64,000 bases of DNA, from assembly GCA_026826555.1 (NCBI GenBank), contig JAKSZT010053764.1:35794079-35858078 (forward strand). Direction: 5' to 3'. Shown piece by piece: positions 44,778 to 55,845 of this stretch. A program made the position numbers and the translations under genes. This DNA comes from Tolypeutes matacus. Taxonomy: Eukaryota > Chordata > Mammalia > Cingulata > Chlamyphoridae. The notes under the pieces were generated by a model. It saw only the letters and a program-made list of their open reading frames with translations, was not told where the DNA came from and did not search any database. How positions within the stretch are numbered: position 1 is the stretch's first letter; each line of letters opens with the position of its first letter.

Positions 44778-45418
44778 AGAACTGGTTTTATTAAGAGCCA
44801 AGTGACACCAGTCCCGTTCCCAGTCTGCAAGCAGCTCCACCGAGCTCGCAGTAGCATTATTGGGCTGGTGACGGCCCGCTTAGTCTGAGCTAAATAGACC
44901 TTAGGGCACAGTCATGACTTTGCCATAAAGCGTGAAGAGACCGGGAGAGTCTGGGTGAGAACAAATAAAACCTCAGATCTTCCACTGCTCATCGCTTTGC
45001 AGTTTGCTTTATTTATAACTGTAAATGTGTTGTAGCAACAATCCACTTTGTAAACACAGCTACCTCATTAAACAGGAAGATATTAATAAACAGCTACCTC
45101 TCATTTTAAGGCAACTTGACATAGAGAATTTGGCTAAAAATTAAGTGGCAAAAGCAGGTTTTCATTTGATTACGTGCTGTTCTTGTATTTGTTTTAAAGG
45201 GACTTGGAGGTGGCCTTGATCCTGCTTCTGAGTCTTGGTGGGTATTAAAGAGGGGAGTGCAGATGTCTGCGGTCTCCTTGTAACCCTGGGCTGTACCAGC
45301 AGAGCAGAGGAGAGAGTACAAGGGATATTTACATTGCTTACAAACTTTAAAGCTACGTTGAGACACTTTGCAGATCTTTTTACTTTTCTTTCACCATAAA
45401 TTTTGAGCCATCTACTTC
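44778..45418. other. Unassigned, possibly conserved non-coding
   Basis: No gene or known repeat was recognised. The 44985-45130 part is AT-rich, with words such as atttataactgtaaatgtg and aacaggaagatattaataaa, and looks single-copy. Confidence 0.4.
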
Positions 45419-45419
45419 T

Positions 45420-45800
45420 GTCCCTGGGGATATAAAGATAAATGGCACAGTTTCTGCCTCCAGGAGCTAAGACTCTGATGGGGAAGATAACTACATAAAC
45501 AACTAACTATAACACAGGGGATAAGCAGCATTCTAAAGTTCCTGGTCTAGGTACCCAGGGGGCAGAGGAGTGAAACATTCAATTACACTGGGCAGACTAA
45601 GGGGGAAGGGGGCGCAACATAGCAGAGCAGGGGGATTAGTGAAGGTTTGAGGGAGGAGATGACATTTAAAATGGACATTAAAATAAAATAATGAAATAAA
45701 ATAGACCTTGAAGGATTTCCTTGAATGGTGAAGGGAGTAGGGATGTGTGTGAGTGAGTGTGTGATGGCTAGTGAGTGTGTGTGTGTATGGTGGGAGATAG
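45420..45800 (-). repeat. L2-type LINE, antisense
   Basis: ctgtccctggggatataaag, cagtttctgcctccaggagc, ctaagactctgatggggaag and gagggaggagatgacattta follow the antisense L2 3' region in order. It ends in TG-rich low-complexity DNA. Confidence 0.75.
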
Positions 45801-46411
45801 AGAAGAAACTTTTTTAGAACAATGGAACAGCATAGAACTCTGTTCTCAGTTTAGAAAAAGAGAGAACCTTCTATGGCTGGAATGTGTGAACCAGTTAGAG
45901 GAGTAGGTTGGGAGAAAGAGTTTGGTTGAACAAATCTCATTTCCCTATTTTCATCCATGAGAAACAACTAAGATATGAAAAGTTTACGTGGCCCACTTTT
46001 AGTTTGCAAGGATATAAATGCAGATAGTAACGGAAAAAAGATGCAAAGGAGGTTAAAATATTCTTTTAGGTGCCTAGAAAGCTAAAGCTCCCTGTTTGCT
46101 TTGGAGTTTTAGATGTCTTAGCATGATTTCAGACTGCAGAAGTAAAGAAATATCATAGCAACAATGTTAAGGTGATGGCACTTTAACGATGGTGAAGCAG
46201 AAGCATGGGCCTGGGGTGAAGTGGCCTGAGGTTTGTGGACTCCATTTGTGATCTTGCCTAGGATCCCTTTTTCTTCAGCTTTTATTTCCAGCATTTTTAG
46301 TTTGAGATTTATTTGGGAGATGATTTTATCATACATTAACTTATTTTCATTTTAGACCAATAACATTTATATTTAAATACATTTCCTGTACTCTTATAGC
46401 TGATTTCTTCG
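45801..46411. other. Unassigned sequence
   Basis: No gene or confident repeat was recognised. Confidence 0.35.
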
Positions 46412-46428
46412 CCTGAGGTTAATTTTTT

Positions 46429-46613
46429 TATTTTTTTTTAATTTTAAGATTTTATTTATTTATTCATTTATCCCCCCCTTGCTGCCTGTGCTCGCCGAGT
46501 CAGCCAACCACGCCGTGCGGGCGGGGCCGCTCCCACCAGGAGGCCCCGGAACCGAACCCGGGACCTCCCATATGGTAAACGGGAGCCCCACTGATTGAGC
46601 CACAGCCGCCTCC
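46429..46613 (-). mobile_element. Young tRNA-Ala-like SINE, antisense
   Basis: T-rich tail, aagattttatttatttattc, a GC-rich body with aaccacgccgtgcgggcggg, the B-box region ccggaaccgaacccgggacc and the end gagccacagccgcctccc. The exact 17-bp repeat cctgaggttaatttttt (46412-46428 and 46614-46630) is the longest target duplication in the window, so the insertion is recent. Confidence 0.96.
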
Positions 46614-46769
46614 CCTGAGGTTAATTTTTTCCCTACCTTTGGAACTATAATTCCATTTTTGCCAGAAGACTCAGTGGGAAAATTCTCCTTTATTTTCAGT
46701 TTTAAGCAATTCGAGTAGTCAATATATTGATTACAGTTATATTTGCCGGAATTTAGAGGTTAAAATATA

Positions 46770-47135
46770 TGGTACGTGCTGAATATTCACTACTTGCAGT
46801 ACAAATCAGCTCTTCACCATTCACCGCCCTGCCCTGTGCTCAGTACTACCTGGGCTTCCTTGCCTGCTGCTTTCCAAGGCATCAGCAGGAGATCAGAGAG
46901 AAGCTCACCTTTGCCTGTCTCTGAGGTGGGGCAACCACTGTCTCCCCTTACCCCTTCAGGCTGAGGGGTGGAAAGGGTCCCCCACTGTGGCTAGCTTCTG
47001 TCTTTTGCTAGCTTTGGTTGATTTGACTTTCCCTTAGCCTTGCTCGCGTCTCTATAAATTTGCTCTTCAATAAACTCTCTTCAGTTACTCTCTTTGAAAA
47101 TTATGTTTCCTGTGGGACCTGACCAATGCATTATT
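46770..47135 (+). repeat. Possible LTR remnant
   Basis: An LTR-like 3' end (cttcaataaactctcttcag near 47065, then cctgtgggacctgaccaatg) follows pyrimidine-rich text with a possible TATA word, gtctctataaatttgc at about 47048. No duplication was found and the 5' end is unclear. Confidence 0.4.
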
Positions 47136-47246
47136 TAGGGATGTTTGCAGAAGCATATTGAACACACATAAATGCTGCTTTGCATTTGCATAGGAAGTTT
47201 CTTAAATAGACTGAATTCAGTAGGGTACAATTAGGAAACAGCTTTT

Positions 47247-47282
<36 letters not shown>

Positions 47283-48255
47283 CCACAACTAACTTAAAAT
47301 AATATTCTTTTGTACTTTTCTTCCTTACCTATTGAAAAGAGTTCAGGCAAGGTCATTTTTGCATATTAAAGAAGGGTTATGTTTTCAGGAAGCCCAGGTC
47401 AATCTAAATAAAAGTTTCTATTCTGCATACAATGTAAAACTTTCCCCCACACTCCCCACCTTCTCTCTATTCTAACCCAGAGCTTGGAGTTCAACACATG
47501 GAGAGATGGCAATATCTGTTCTTTCCCTCTTTTCTTCCCTGTCTCCCCAAAACCCAAGATTGTGGAGCTTGGTAGATATCTAGCTTGGAAGTAAGATACT
47601 GGTGTTCCCTTCTGACAAGCTCTTGTAATTTCTAAGAGGGATGCACCTGAAAGCCTTGGCATGAGGTGGGTTCCAACATCCCTCTCCCTTCTCTCTATAT
47701 ACATCACTTTTGAAGACTCTTCTTTCTAATGAATCTCTAGTTTTCTCTTTTATAAGACATCAGGGAGGTGAGCAATGTATGAGTTTGGCCCCCTCTTACT
47801 GATTCCTGAGAGGATGTGTCTAGTGCCTTCCTAGGATATCATCACCTGTGTCAACAGCTTTGAGGTTTAACTAAACTTGTGAGATGCCAGGAAATGTCTA
47901 ATTTCACATCCTGTTATGTTTGCGTATATTATAAAGCATACTGAGGAAAAAAGCAGGGCTATAAATGGAAGAAAGTGAGAAAAAGAAAAGGTTAGAAAGA
48001 AAACAGAAACTAGAGGGAGAGAAAGAACAAGAAACAAGACCCGCTAAACTTGATGTCCTGAAATTCTTGCTAATGTCTTGAATTAGTTGACATTCAGTCT
48101 GTAGTTGCCCTTGGGTGCTAAAGTATGATATTTTCTTTGGAAATAGTTCATTGCAGTCAAATAAGTGATAACTTCAAAAGGAAGAAAAAGCATATAGGAA
48201 CACTATACTAAATTGCTAACCTTATATTTTTTATTGTAGCAAACACTGAAGTTGT
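47136..48255. other. Unassigned sequence with orphan A29 tract
   Basis: No gene or confident repeat was recognised. A run of 29 A at 47251-47279 has no recognisable SINE or L1 body next to it. The 102-residue minus-strand ORF at 47399-47707 has no domain. Confidence 0.4.
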
Positions 48256-48259
48256 CCCT

Positions 48260-48792
48260 CTCTAACACCCAGTTTAGCTCCCTTGAGTGACAGCCATGAA
48301 GTTTAAGAGTGATGGACCCCAGCTTCAGATCCAGAGGAGGGTCCTGATTGGCTTAACCCATTCAAGATCATTCCATTTCCATGTCACAGTGATTGACCCA
48401 TGTTTAATCCAATCATGGGTCATTCCTCTAGCTTCAGAGATTGGTTTAGAGGTAGCCAATCAGAGTGAAGCTTGGGGCTTTTGTATGATGGTTTTAAAAA
48501 CTGGCCTTGGCCTTCACTCTGCCCTTGGATGTGAATAAGGTACCCCCATGACTGCTCCTGGCAGTCACTTTACGAGACTAGCCAGAGAACAAAGCCAACA
48601 TTTGGAGGCAGGCAGAGCTGAGAGAATTGCAGAAAAATTGAACTAGAGCCTGGACCAAACCATGCTTGGACCAAGCCATGAAAGAGTCCTGTGGACTTTT
48701 CAGTTATAGGAGCCAGTAAATTCCCTTAATTGTTTAAGCCAGTTGAGTGGGTTTTCTGCTATTGGCTACAGAAATAATCTCAACTGATAACA
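48260..48792 (+). repeat. Old MaLR/ERVL-type LTR
   Basis: ggagggtcctgattggctta, gaggtagccaatcagagtga, tataggagccagtaaattcc, aattgtttaagccagttgag and gctacagaaataatctcaac follow the layout of old mammalian ERVL-related LTRs, with two CCAAT-type words. The 83-residue ORF inside it is not a gene. Confidence 0.6.
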
Positions 48793-48799
48793 CGTTTGT

Positions 48800-49145
48800 T
48801 GTGTTTGAGTAACAAGCTGAATGAAAACAAACATACTTCCCCAAAAGACAATATATTCATAGCTGGTGAATATCAATAAGACCTGTTTCCTGACAGGTAG
48901 ACTGACGATATATACCTGGTCACATCTCAGGGATAAAACCTAAAATCCCAAAAGCTGAACCTCATTGCCTCATTCACACAGAATAAGAGCTATGGAATTT
49001 CAAGGAAAACAAGCCTTTATTACTAAAGTTATTTGAAGATAAAGGGAAAATTAGATAAGCCAGAACTGAAACATTTTGAAAGAACTACAGCTATTTTGAC
49101 ATAAACTTTTGCCAAGCTGGGCAGAATAGAAATGAGGAAAAACTG
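48800..49145. other. Unassigned sequence
   Basis: No gene or confident repeat was recognised. Confidence 0.35.
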
Positions 49146-49149
49146 ATAG

Positions 49150-49385
49150 CTGTTTAAGGTCTATTCTTTGCCAGTTACTTTCATATATGTTATCACTGAA
49201 TTCTTACAATAACCTTCTGAGATTGCTATTATCTCCTTCCCTAACTCTACCCCCATTTTACATTTGTGGAAACAGGTTCAGAAAGGAAAAGTAATTTGTT
49301 CAAGATCATATAGTTATTTAGTATGAGAAGCAGGATTTAAGCCCAGATTATGCTCTTTCTCCCACTTTGCTGCTTCTTTATAATA
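49150..49385 (-). repeat. MIR SINE, antisense
   Basis: ctttgccagttactttcata, gaattcttacaataaccttc, ttacatttgtggaaacaggt and gatcatatagttatttagta occur in antisense MIR order. Confidence 0.75.
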
Positions 49386-49515
49386 TATAGCTGGAAACTA
49401 TAGGGATCTCTGATGCCTGCCAGGGTTGGAGCAATTTAGCTGAAATTATCATCTACAAGTTTCAGAATGCATTTAGCAATTGCTTTGTGTGCTGGAGGCC
49501 TGTATTATTGCAGAC

Positions 49516-49982
49516 TGTGGTGGGTTTGGAGCTATGTACCTCAGAAAAACATGTTCTTAAACTTAATCCATTCCTGTGGGTGTGAACTCTTGTAAATAGT
49601 ACCTTTTATGAGGTTACTTCAGTTAAGGTGTGGCCCAACTGAATTAGGATGGGTCTTAATCGTATTACTGAAGGCCTTATAGGGAAGCCCACAGAGAGAA
49701 AAACTAGAAGGACCAGCCAGAAAATGAAAGTCATCGGAACCTAGAAGAGAAGAAGGAATCCAGGGGAGGCCACCAAGTGCATTGCTATGTGACAGAAAAG
49801 CCAAGGACCAAGGATTGCCAGCAGCCAACACCAGAATGCAACAGTCTTGGGGAAGAAAGCATCACCTTGATGACGCCTTGATTTTGGCTTTCTCCCAGCC
49901 TCAAAACCATGAGCCAATAAATTCCCATTGTTTAAGCCAACCATTGCATGGTATTTGCTTTAGTAGCCAGGAGACTAAAACA
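49516..49982 (+). mobile_element. Xenarthran MaLR-like solo LTR, 5-bp TSD
   Basis: It starts tgtggtgggtttggagctat and ends actaaaaca. Internal landmarks are cagaaaaacatgttcttaaa, attcctgtgggtgtgaactc, aattaggatgggtcttaatc, agcatcaccttgatgacgcc, AATAAA at about 49917 and attgtttaagccaaccattg. It is flanked by the perfect 5-bp direct repeat cagac (49511-49515 and 49983-49987). TG...CA ends and the 5-bp duplication mark it as a retroviral-type LTR of the ERVL/MaLR kind. It is the best reference copy of the family here. Confidence 0.93.
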
Positions 49983-50056
49983 CAGACCCTAAGCTTTGGC
50001 TTTTTCAGTATTACTTAATTTATAAACAAGTCTGGCTTGGGAATAGCAAACATAAG

Positions 50057-50680
50057 TGTAGCAGTTTGGCAGTTTGATGTAATTATGAACTCCAAAAATA
50101 GATATTGGAATATGCTTGTAAACTGGTCTGTTAATCTGGGCATGATTAAGTTATGATTAGGGCATTGAGTGGGCCATGTCAGTAGGGCGTTGAGCTCCAC
50201 CCCTTGGTGGGTGGGGTCTCGAAGATAAAAGACATGGCAAAGGACAGTGTTGAAGCAGTTCTGATGTTGAAGTTTTGATGCTGGAGCCCGGGCAGGCGAG
50301 CAGACTGAGGAGCTTGGTCGTGAGGAAGGAGAGAAGGCCCCGGGATAGAGACGAGCCATTTGCCAGATAGTCTACAGCTGGCCTTGTGAAGAGAGGCAAA
50401 GCCTAGAGAGCCTCATAGTCTACAGCTGACCTTGTGGAGGAAACAGGAACTAATCCCGGAATGAAATGGATCCCTGAGAAGAGAGGAAGCCAAGAAGCCT
50501 GAGCCCTCACAGACGGCGGCAGCTGTCTCGCTCCAACACATGGCAATAGACTTTGGTGAGGGAAGTAACTTATGCTTTATGGCCTGGTAACTGTGGACTT
50601 CTACCCCAAATAAATACCTTTTATAAAAACCAACCAATTTCTGGTATTTTGCATCAGCACCCCTTTGGCTGACTAATACA
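50057..50680 (+). mobile_element. Second MaLR-like LTR subtype
   Basis: tgtagcagtttggcagtttg starts and gctgactaataca ends the element, with ccaaataaataccttttata (about 50607) and a gtattttgcatcagca tail. Flanks ataag (50052-50056) and ataaa (50681-50685) match at four of five positions. At 624 bp it is longer than the family at 49.5 kb, and tagtctacagctg is repeated 48 bp apart (50368 and 50416). No coding sequence. Confidence 0.85.
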
Positions 50681-50689
50681 ATAAAGGAA

Positions 50690-52055
50690 AGAATTGGAGT
50701 CAGTAGCGTTTAATGCCACACAACTAACCAAACATAAGATGCCTCATTCTGATGCACTGCCTCCTTCTCGTTTCCCTGAAAAGATTCACTAACCTTCCGC
50801 CAATACGATAAATGTTGAGGGAAATGAGTTTCTGAATTGTCATTCTAGGAATTGCCTTTTGCAGCTGAAACTTCACCACTTAGTCAAGCCCTCCCCTACC
50901 ATCTGCTTGCTCCACAACTGCTGCAAAGGTTGAGAGGAGCTGCATATAAATCAACAAGAACCACATCTATGATAGAAATTCCATGGCATGAAATCTCTCA
51001 TTTTTACAGCTTGTCGGATGCTGGCTTCAGGGGACCACCCTTTTAAGATCACTAGGGTGCTATCACAAGGCATGGGGTCTTCAAAGGCAGCCCTTTCATC
51101 AGTTAATCAATATTCACAAAAAGTCATCTGAACCAACCTCATAACCCATGCTTGCCCGAGCTCTGGGGTCAATCAAGTCTGAGAGAATTTAAGAACCCCG
51201 CTGTCAGTTTTGACAGCTTGATATCCTCTTGACCTATAAGTCAGTACTGTTTCTCAGTTCTACTTATGAGGCTCTTCTCCCATTTTTGTGAGCAAACCCA
51301 ATGTTTTGTGCCCTTGCTCAAGACTCTGGTTTATCAAGGATTGAAGTTCTTTTTATTAGCAGTTCAGCCCTGAGAAGGCCTGACTCGGTCTTTGACACTT
51401 GTTCCATACCTCTCTAGCATTTACTCCTTTGTTTGTTCATTTGTTCATTCATTCATTCATTCAAATATGTTTATTTGTTGGAAAATTTTTGGAGCGTTAA
51501 AGAGTCTTGGGTCTTGCTCCCTAGAAGCAGAGATTGGAATGGAAATTATTATGTAAGGAATGTATGGAAGGAATGTCATAAGGCAGCTGGGGGAGGGGAA
51601 AGCAGAAAACAGGGGAGAAGCTAGGGAACAATGTGATTTCAGAGGGGGTGGTGGTCCAGGGGAGTGAATTGTACCATCCGGGTTGTTCTCCCCAGCCTAA
51701 TCGGGGCTGGCTATAAACTCCTGCTATCAATGATTGGCTATGGACCACCCCTGGGGGCCAGGATTGGGGGAGGCCAATGTAAACTCACTCATACCTCTAG
51801 GCCCTGTCCAGTTGTCCTGGCACCATTTATGGTAAGGACTATTGTTTCCCCACTGCTTGTAGTTTCATTTTTGTCCCAAGTCAAGTGTCCATAAGTGCAA
51901 GGGTTCTGGAGAGGACCCTTCTAATTTATTTTCTCCATATAATACCTATCAATGTCCATTGTAAACAGACTTTGAGAAATTCTGCTGTGGACCAAAGGAC
52001 AAGAAACCTTGAATAGCCCCACAGGCCATTTTGTGAATAGGCCTATTATCTGTTT
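50690..52055. other. Unassigned sequence
   Basis: No gene or confident repeat was recognised. A (CATT)n tract lies at about 51445-51462. The 51500-51930 part (the ctccctagaagcagagattg phrase) may be a diverged LTR, unproven. Confidence 0.4.
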
Positions 52056-52072
52056 AATTTAAGAGATGGCCG

Positions 52073-52181
52073 ACACAAACATCTCCCACAGTGTGGCCCA
52101 CCGGAGGTGTGGGAGGTGGGCAACATGGGAATCCCAGTGGATTCCGTGTAATATTTTGGGTAATCTAAGCACCTCTTAAAA

Positions 52182-52218
<37 letters not shown>

Positions 52219-52366
52219 CATTTTTGTAAGCAAATACACGTATATGCATATATATTTATATATCATTTTGCAAATGTTTGTATGTATTGTGAGAATTTTG
52301 ATTTTTACCCATAATAAAAAAAATAAATAAATAAATAAATAAAGTCCCAGAAGTGAAAAAAAAAAA
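52073..52366 (+). mobile_element. L1 3' end with 5' inversion (twin priming)
   Basis: The exact 12-bp repeat aagagatggccg (52061-52072 and 52367-52378) frames it. The first 30 bases (52073-52102) are antisense L1 text (catctcccacagtgtggccc), and the rest (52103-52366) is sense 3' UTR ending with ataaataaataaat and poly-A. The antisense piece equals 30244-30273 of the 30 kb copy in the opposite relative orientation, and about 11 bases are missing at the junction. Confidence 0.9.
52187..52213 (+). repeat. (TA)n tract inside L1 3' UTR
   Basis: Located at the same place as the run at 30119 in the related L1 copy. Confidence 0.85.
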
Positions 52367-52379
52367 AAGAGATGGCCGT

Positions 52380-53640
52380 TTACAAAGTAATGCCGAGCAT
52401 TTCTTGAGCTCCTCATTGAGGTATGTCTATGTGGCCCACCAAGTGCCATTTCTGGTGTTTAAAGAAATCTGTCTACAGTTCAGTAACTTTTCCCCTGTCC
52501 ATTTTCCTTCCCCTCCCTCTCCCAAATCTCTTTGACCAAATCAGCAGTACAACGTTAGGGGAAAAAGTCATCTTTTATTAAAAGCATATCTTACATTCAA
52601 ATGTCACTAAGAGAAAAAGATAAAATATAAACATAGTCATATTTAACTCTTAGGTGTTCTGCTCTTGAACAAACCTCTCCCCTTCTGTCAGTGGCTGAGC
52701 TAGAGAATGTGGTCAATTCAGACCACAAGACAAAATGAAAGTGACAGGAAAAAGTAATCACTTAATGTGTCAGCACAAGCAAAAAGTTAAACAGGAAAAG
52801 TTTTGGACTCCTCCAACATTCCATTTATCCTCAGCAGGCTGCAAGGGTCAGATGTATCAGTGCGAACGGGGGTAAGGGTGGGGGACGTGCGGGGGCGAGA
52901 TTGTCTTGCTGCTAAGGGAGCCCCAAACAAGGGCTTCAGCCATTTTAGGGATTAGGACCAGCGAGAGGGAGAGCGGGAAGGGCTAGGAAGGGACAAGTAC
53001 TTAGTACTGAGTCAGAGTGGAGAAAAGGACTTTCAGGGCCCTCTGATAAGGTGGTCAGGATATGCATTTGAATTTGCATTAATAACACAGGTACCCGTGA
53101 AAGGCCTCAGCTGAGCCCCTCACCTCTACCCTGCCCCATGATGAGGAGGCCTCTCAAAGGAGGTGGTTGGGTTGGGCATGTAGATATTTACAAAAGCATG
53201 ACCAGCCTGACATGGGGGTGGGCGTGGGGTGGGCAGGGTTTGAGTTTTTAGCTGCAACCTTCTCCACATGGCACGTCAAGTCTGCTGTGGGGAGGGCAGC
53301 TTTCTCCCAAGAGACCTGCCAGGTAAAGCTTTTGTCATGGCTTATGGTAGGGCCTGAGAGATCACACATAGGATTTTGGCCTGGAGCTGGACTCCTCACC
53401 TCCCAGCAATCTGCTGCTGCTTCAAATAGGATGTCTGTTATAAAGTTAGCTTGATTCAATCCAATTAAGAAATGAGATAAAAACAATAGATTATACATAT
53501 TTGCCCACTGGAACCAGAGGCTTCTGTTTAAATGAGGTTTGATACCAAGAAAGGAGTTTTGATATTCTGTCAAGCAAGCTCTTTAGAAACCTTTCTTTTA
53601 TTTTTTTCCAGTATGATATATAAGGGTTTTATGATAGGGT
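52380..53640. other. Unassigned sequence
   Basis: No gene or confident repeat was recognised. ORFs at 53154-53573 (139 residues, minus) and 53167-53454 (plus) overlap, with no domain or other coding sign. Confidence 0.4.
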
Positions 53641-53644
53641 TTAA

Positions 53645-53765
53645 TAGATAGCATTTGTGATGAATCACAGATGAGGAAACTGAGGTACAGAGAAATAAAA
53701 TTACATAGCTAAAACTATGAAGGGAGTAGTATGAACAACCCAAGATTCTTCTGGTACATTGCTTT
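53645..53765 (-). repeat. MIR fragment, antisense
   Basis: tcacagatgaggaaactgag followed by acatagctaaaactatgaag is the antisense MIR core. Confidence 0.7.
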
Positions 53766-53769
53766 TCAA

Positions 53770-54495
53770 TGAGTTCTGAGGTTTGAGGCAGTTACACAGC
53801 TGGACTCCCTGCAAGGGCAGAAGCTTTCCATTAGAAATGGTTCAGGCTTGCAATACCCAAGTTTCCATTTATATCTGCTGTCAAGTGGTGACCCAGCTGG
53901 TCACAGGAAAAGTGTGTGGGCTAAATGAAAGGTTGCTATCTAAATGATTACAGTCTGGCCACCTCAACTTCTGAACACGATTGCTTCAATAGCACAGAAA
54001 GTGCTTTTTCCAGTTCTGGGGTTGTGGTGGACTCAGTCTAGGAAGCTTTATGTAGTATATATCATTTTTCCATTCTCTATCTGTAAAAAAATACAAAAAC
54101 TAGGTGTTGAGAGAATTCCGTTTGTTCTAGAGCCAACCACACAGCTCTAGGGACCTCAACTGATGATTTAGTTCCTAGTCACTCAGGGAGGAGCAAATGG
54201 GTTTAGAGACCTAAGAAATCACCAGATAGAAGTACATAGGTTTTCTTCCTTCTACAAAGTCTAGTTTCTCTACCTTTTGAGCATAATTATATGAAAATTT
54301 CCCCCAGTAGCATGAGCAGTTCTCCCAATGATTATTTATCCTGACCACACTTATATATTCCCTATGCCAATACAGTCATATTTTATTGTTATATTAGAAA
54401 AAAGGTCATGGGGTTACTTGAAACTGATATTTTCTTGGGCAGCCATCAACCCTGACAGGTCAGTGGATGGTGCTGGGGAAAAGGAAAGTGAGCCT
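53770..54495. other. Unassigned sequence
   Basis: No gene or confident repeat was recognised. Confidence 0.35.
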
Positions 54496-54504
54496 TCCCT
54501 TTGA

Positions 54505-54620
54505 AAATGTTTCTCAAGTTTCTCTGAGAGTAAGAATTACGTGGGGTGTTGGTTAAATGTAGAGATTTCCAGGTCTTTCCTTTGGAGAAGGGTGGGATTG
54601 GGATTGGAATGTGTCCCTGG
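54505..54620. repeat. MER5-like MITE fragment
   Basis: gagagtaagaattacgtggg and gttaaatgtagagatttcca resemble a diverged MER5 element. The ends are not clear. Confidence 0.5.
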
Positions 54621-54814
54621 AACTTGTATTCATAACAGCCTTTAGGGAAGTATGGGAAAAACTTCCTTATGAAGTATAATTTTGAGAAGATGGTCAGAGA
54701 TGGGGAGTCTATGATTCCCAAATACCCACCATCATTCCCATGAAGGTATTTCTTTCTCATCACTTTTCCAAACCTCTATTCTACACCTCCCAATAACTGC
54801 CATTCAGTTCCACT

Positions 54815-55290
54815 TGTTTGCACTTCCAATTGATCATATCCTCATCACTTCATCTCAGCCTACAATTTCTATCCCATTTCACACCCTTCCCATTCCATGC
54901 ATCTTGAGTCACAGTGACACCAAACTCTGCTGTTCCATGCCTAAACCAAGTTCTTCACACCTTTTTACTTTTTGCACATTCCATTCTTTGCATGGAATAC
55001 CTTCTCCCATTATTTTGTCCATTGCACTTTTAGTTCTGCTTCAAGAGTTCTAACCTCACTTCCTCAGGAATCTTCTTGAGCTCTCCATGACAGAGTTAAT
55101 CTTGCCTCCATGCTCTCCTAGCACTTTGTATTTTTCTTATCTATAATGTATTTTGTATTATAACTATACTTTTCTATCTCTTTCATTGGGCAGCAGAGTT
55201 AGGAACAATGTCTTCATCTCTATACTCCAGTGTCTAGCAGAGTGCCAAGTATTTAGAAGGAATTTTATAAATATTTGCTGAATGAATTTA
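54815..55290 (+). repeat. L2 LINE 3' end, sense
   Basis: ccattctttgcatggaatac, ctaacctcacttcctcagga, cctagcactttgtatttttc, atctctatactccagtgtct and ataaatatttgctgaatgaa reach the L2 terminus. One of the best L2 copies in the window. Confidence 0.88.
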
Positions 55291-55369
55291 AACTTTTAAT
55301 AACTATGTATTAAATGGTTATTGTCAAATACAAATATATAGATTAAGATATTCATATAAATCTAGGCAT

Positions 55370-55805
55370 GCATTCATTCATTGATCCATTTATTCAAACA
55401 AATATCTATTGAACTCTTTTTGTATGGTAAACATCAAAGACACAACACTGATAAGCAAAGGTGAGACTGGTCCTTGCCTTCATGAAGCTTTGAGTGAAGA
55501 GAAGTATATCAATAAAATAATTATACAATTAATAAAAGTTTTGGCATTGTGAAAAATACCAAGAAGGATAGGCATGTGGGATAAGGAAAGTATATAATGA
55601 GGGTGGGTGGTGACAACCAAGCTGAGTGCTGAGTTGAGTAGGAATGAGCTAGGGACAGAGGGGAGGAAAGAGCATTCCAGGCCCAGCAAAAAGCCTGCTC
55701 AAAGACCCTGGGGTGGGAGGGCGCATGGTAAAGGCAAGGGGCTGAAAGACGGGTAGTGTGTCCAGAACAGAGAGAGCAAGTGGACATATGGCCAGAAAAC
55801 AGGCT
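55370..55805 (-). repeat. L2-type LINE, antisense
   Basis: aaacaaatatctattgaact, gtccttgccttcatgaagct, aggaaagagcattccaggcc and tcaaagaccctggggtggga follow the antisense L2/CR1-type order. It lies tail to tail with the sense L2 at 54815. Confidence 0.78.
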
Positions 55806-55845
55806 ACAGCCCAGAGCGTGTGGATTCTCAGAAGCCCTGCATATA

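Noticed and set aside
49516..50680. A provirus with two LTRs
   Set aside because: The two LTRs are different in length and sequence, have different target duplications, and are separated by only about 74 bases with no internal coding region.
53154..53573. 139-residue minus-strand ORF
   Set aside because: It lies in a stretch with no other sign of coding (no splice-site pattern supporting an exon, an overlapping ORF on the other strand, no domain). A chance ORF is more likely, although a remote homologue search would settle it.
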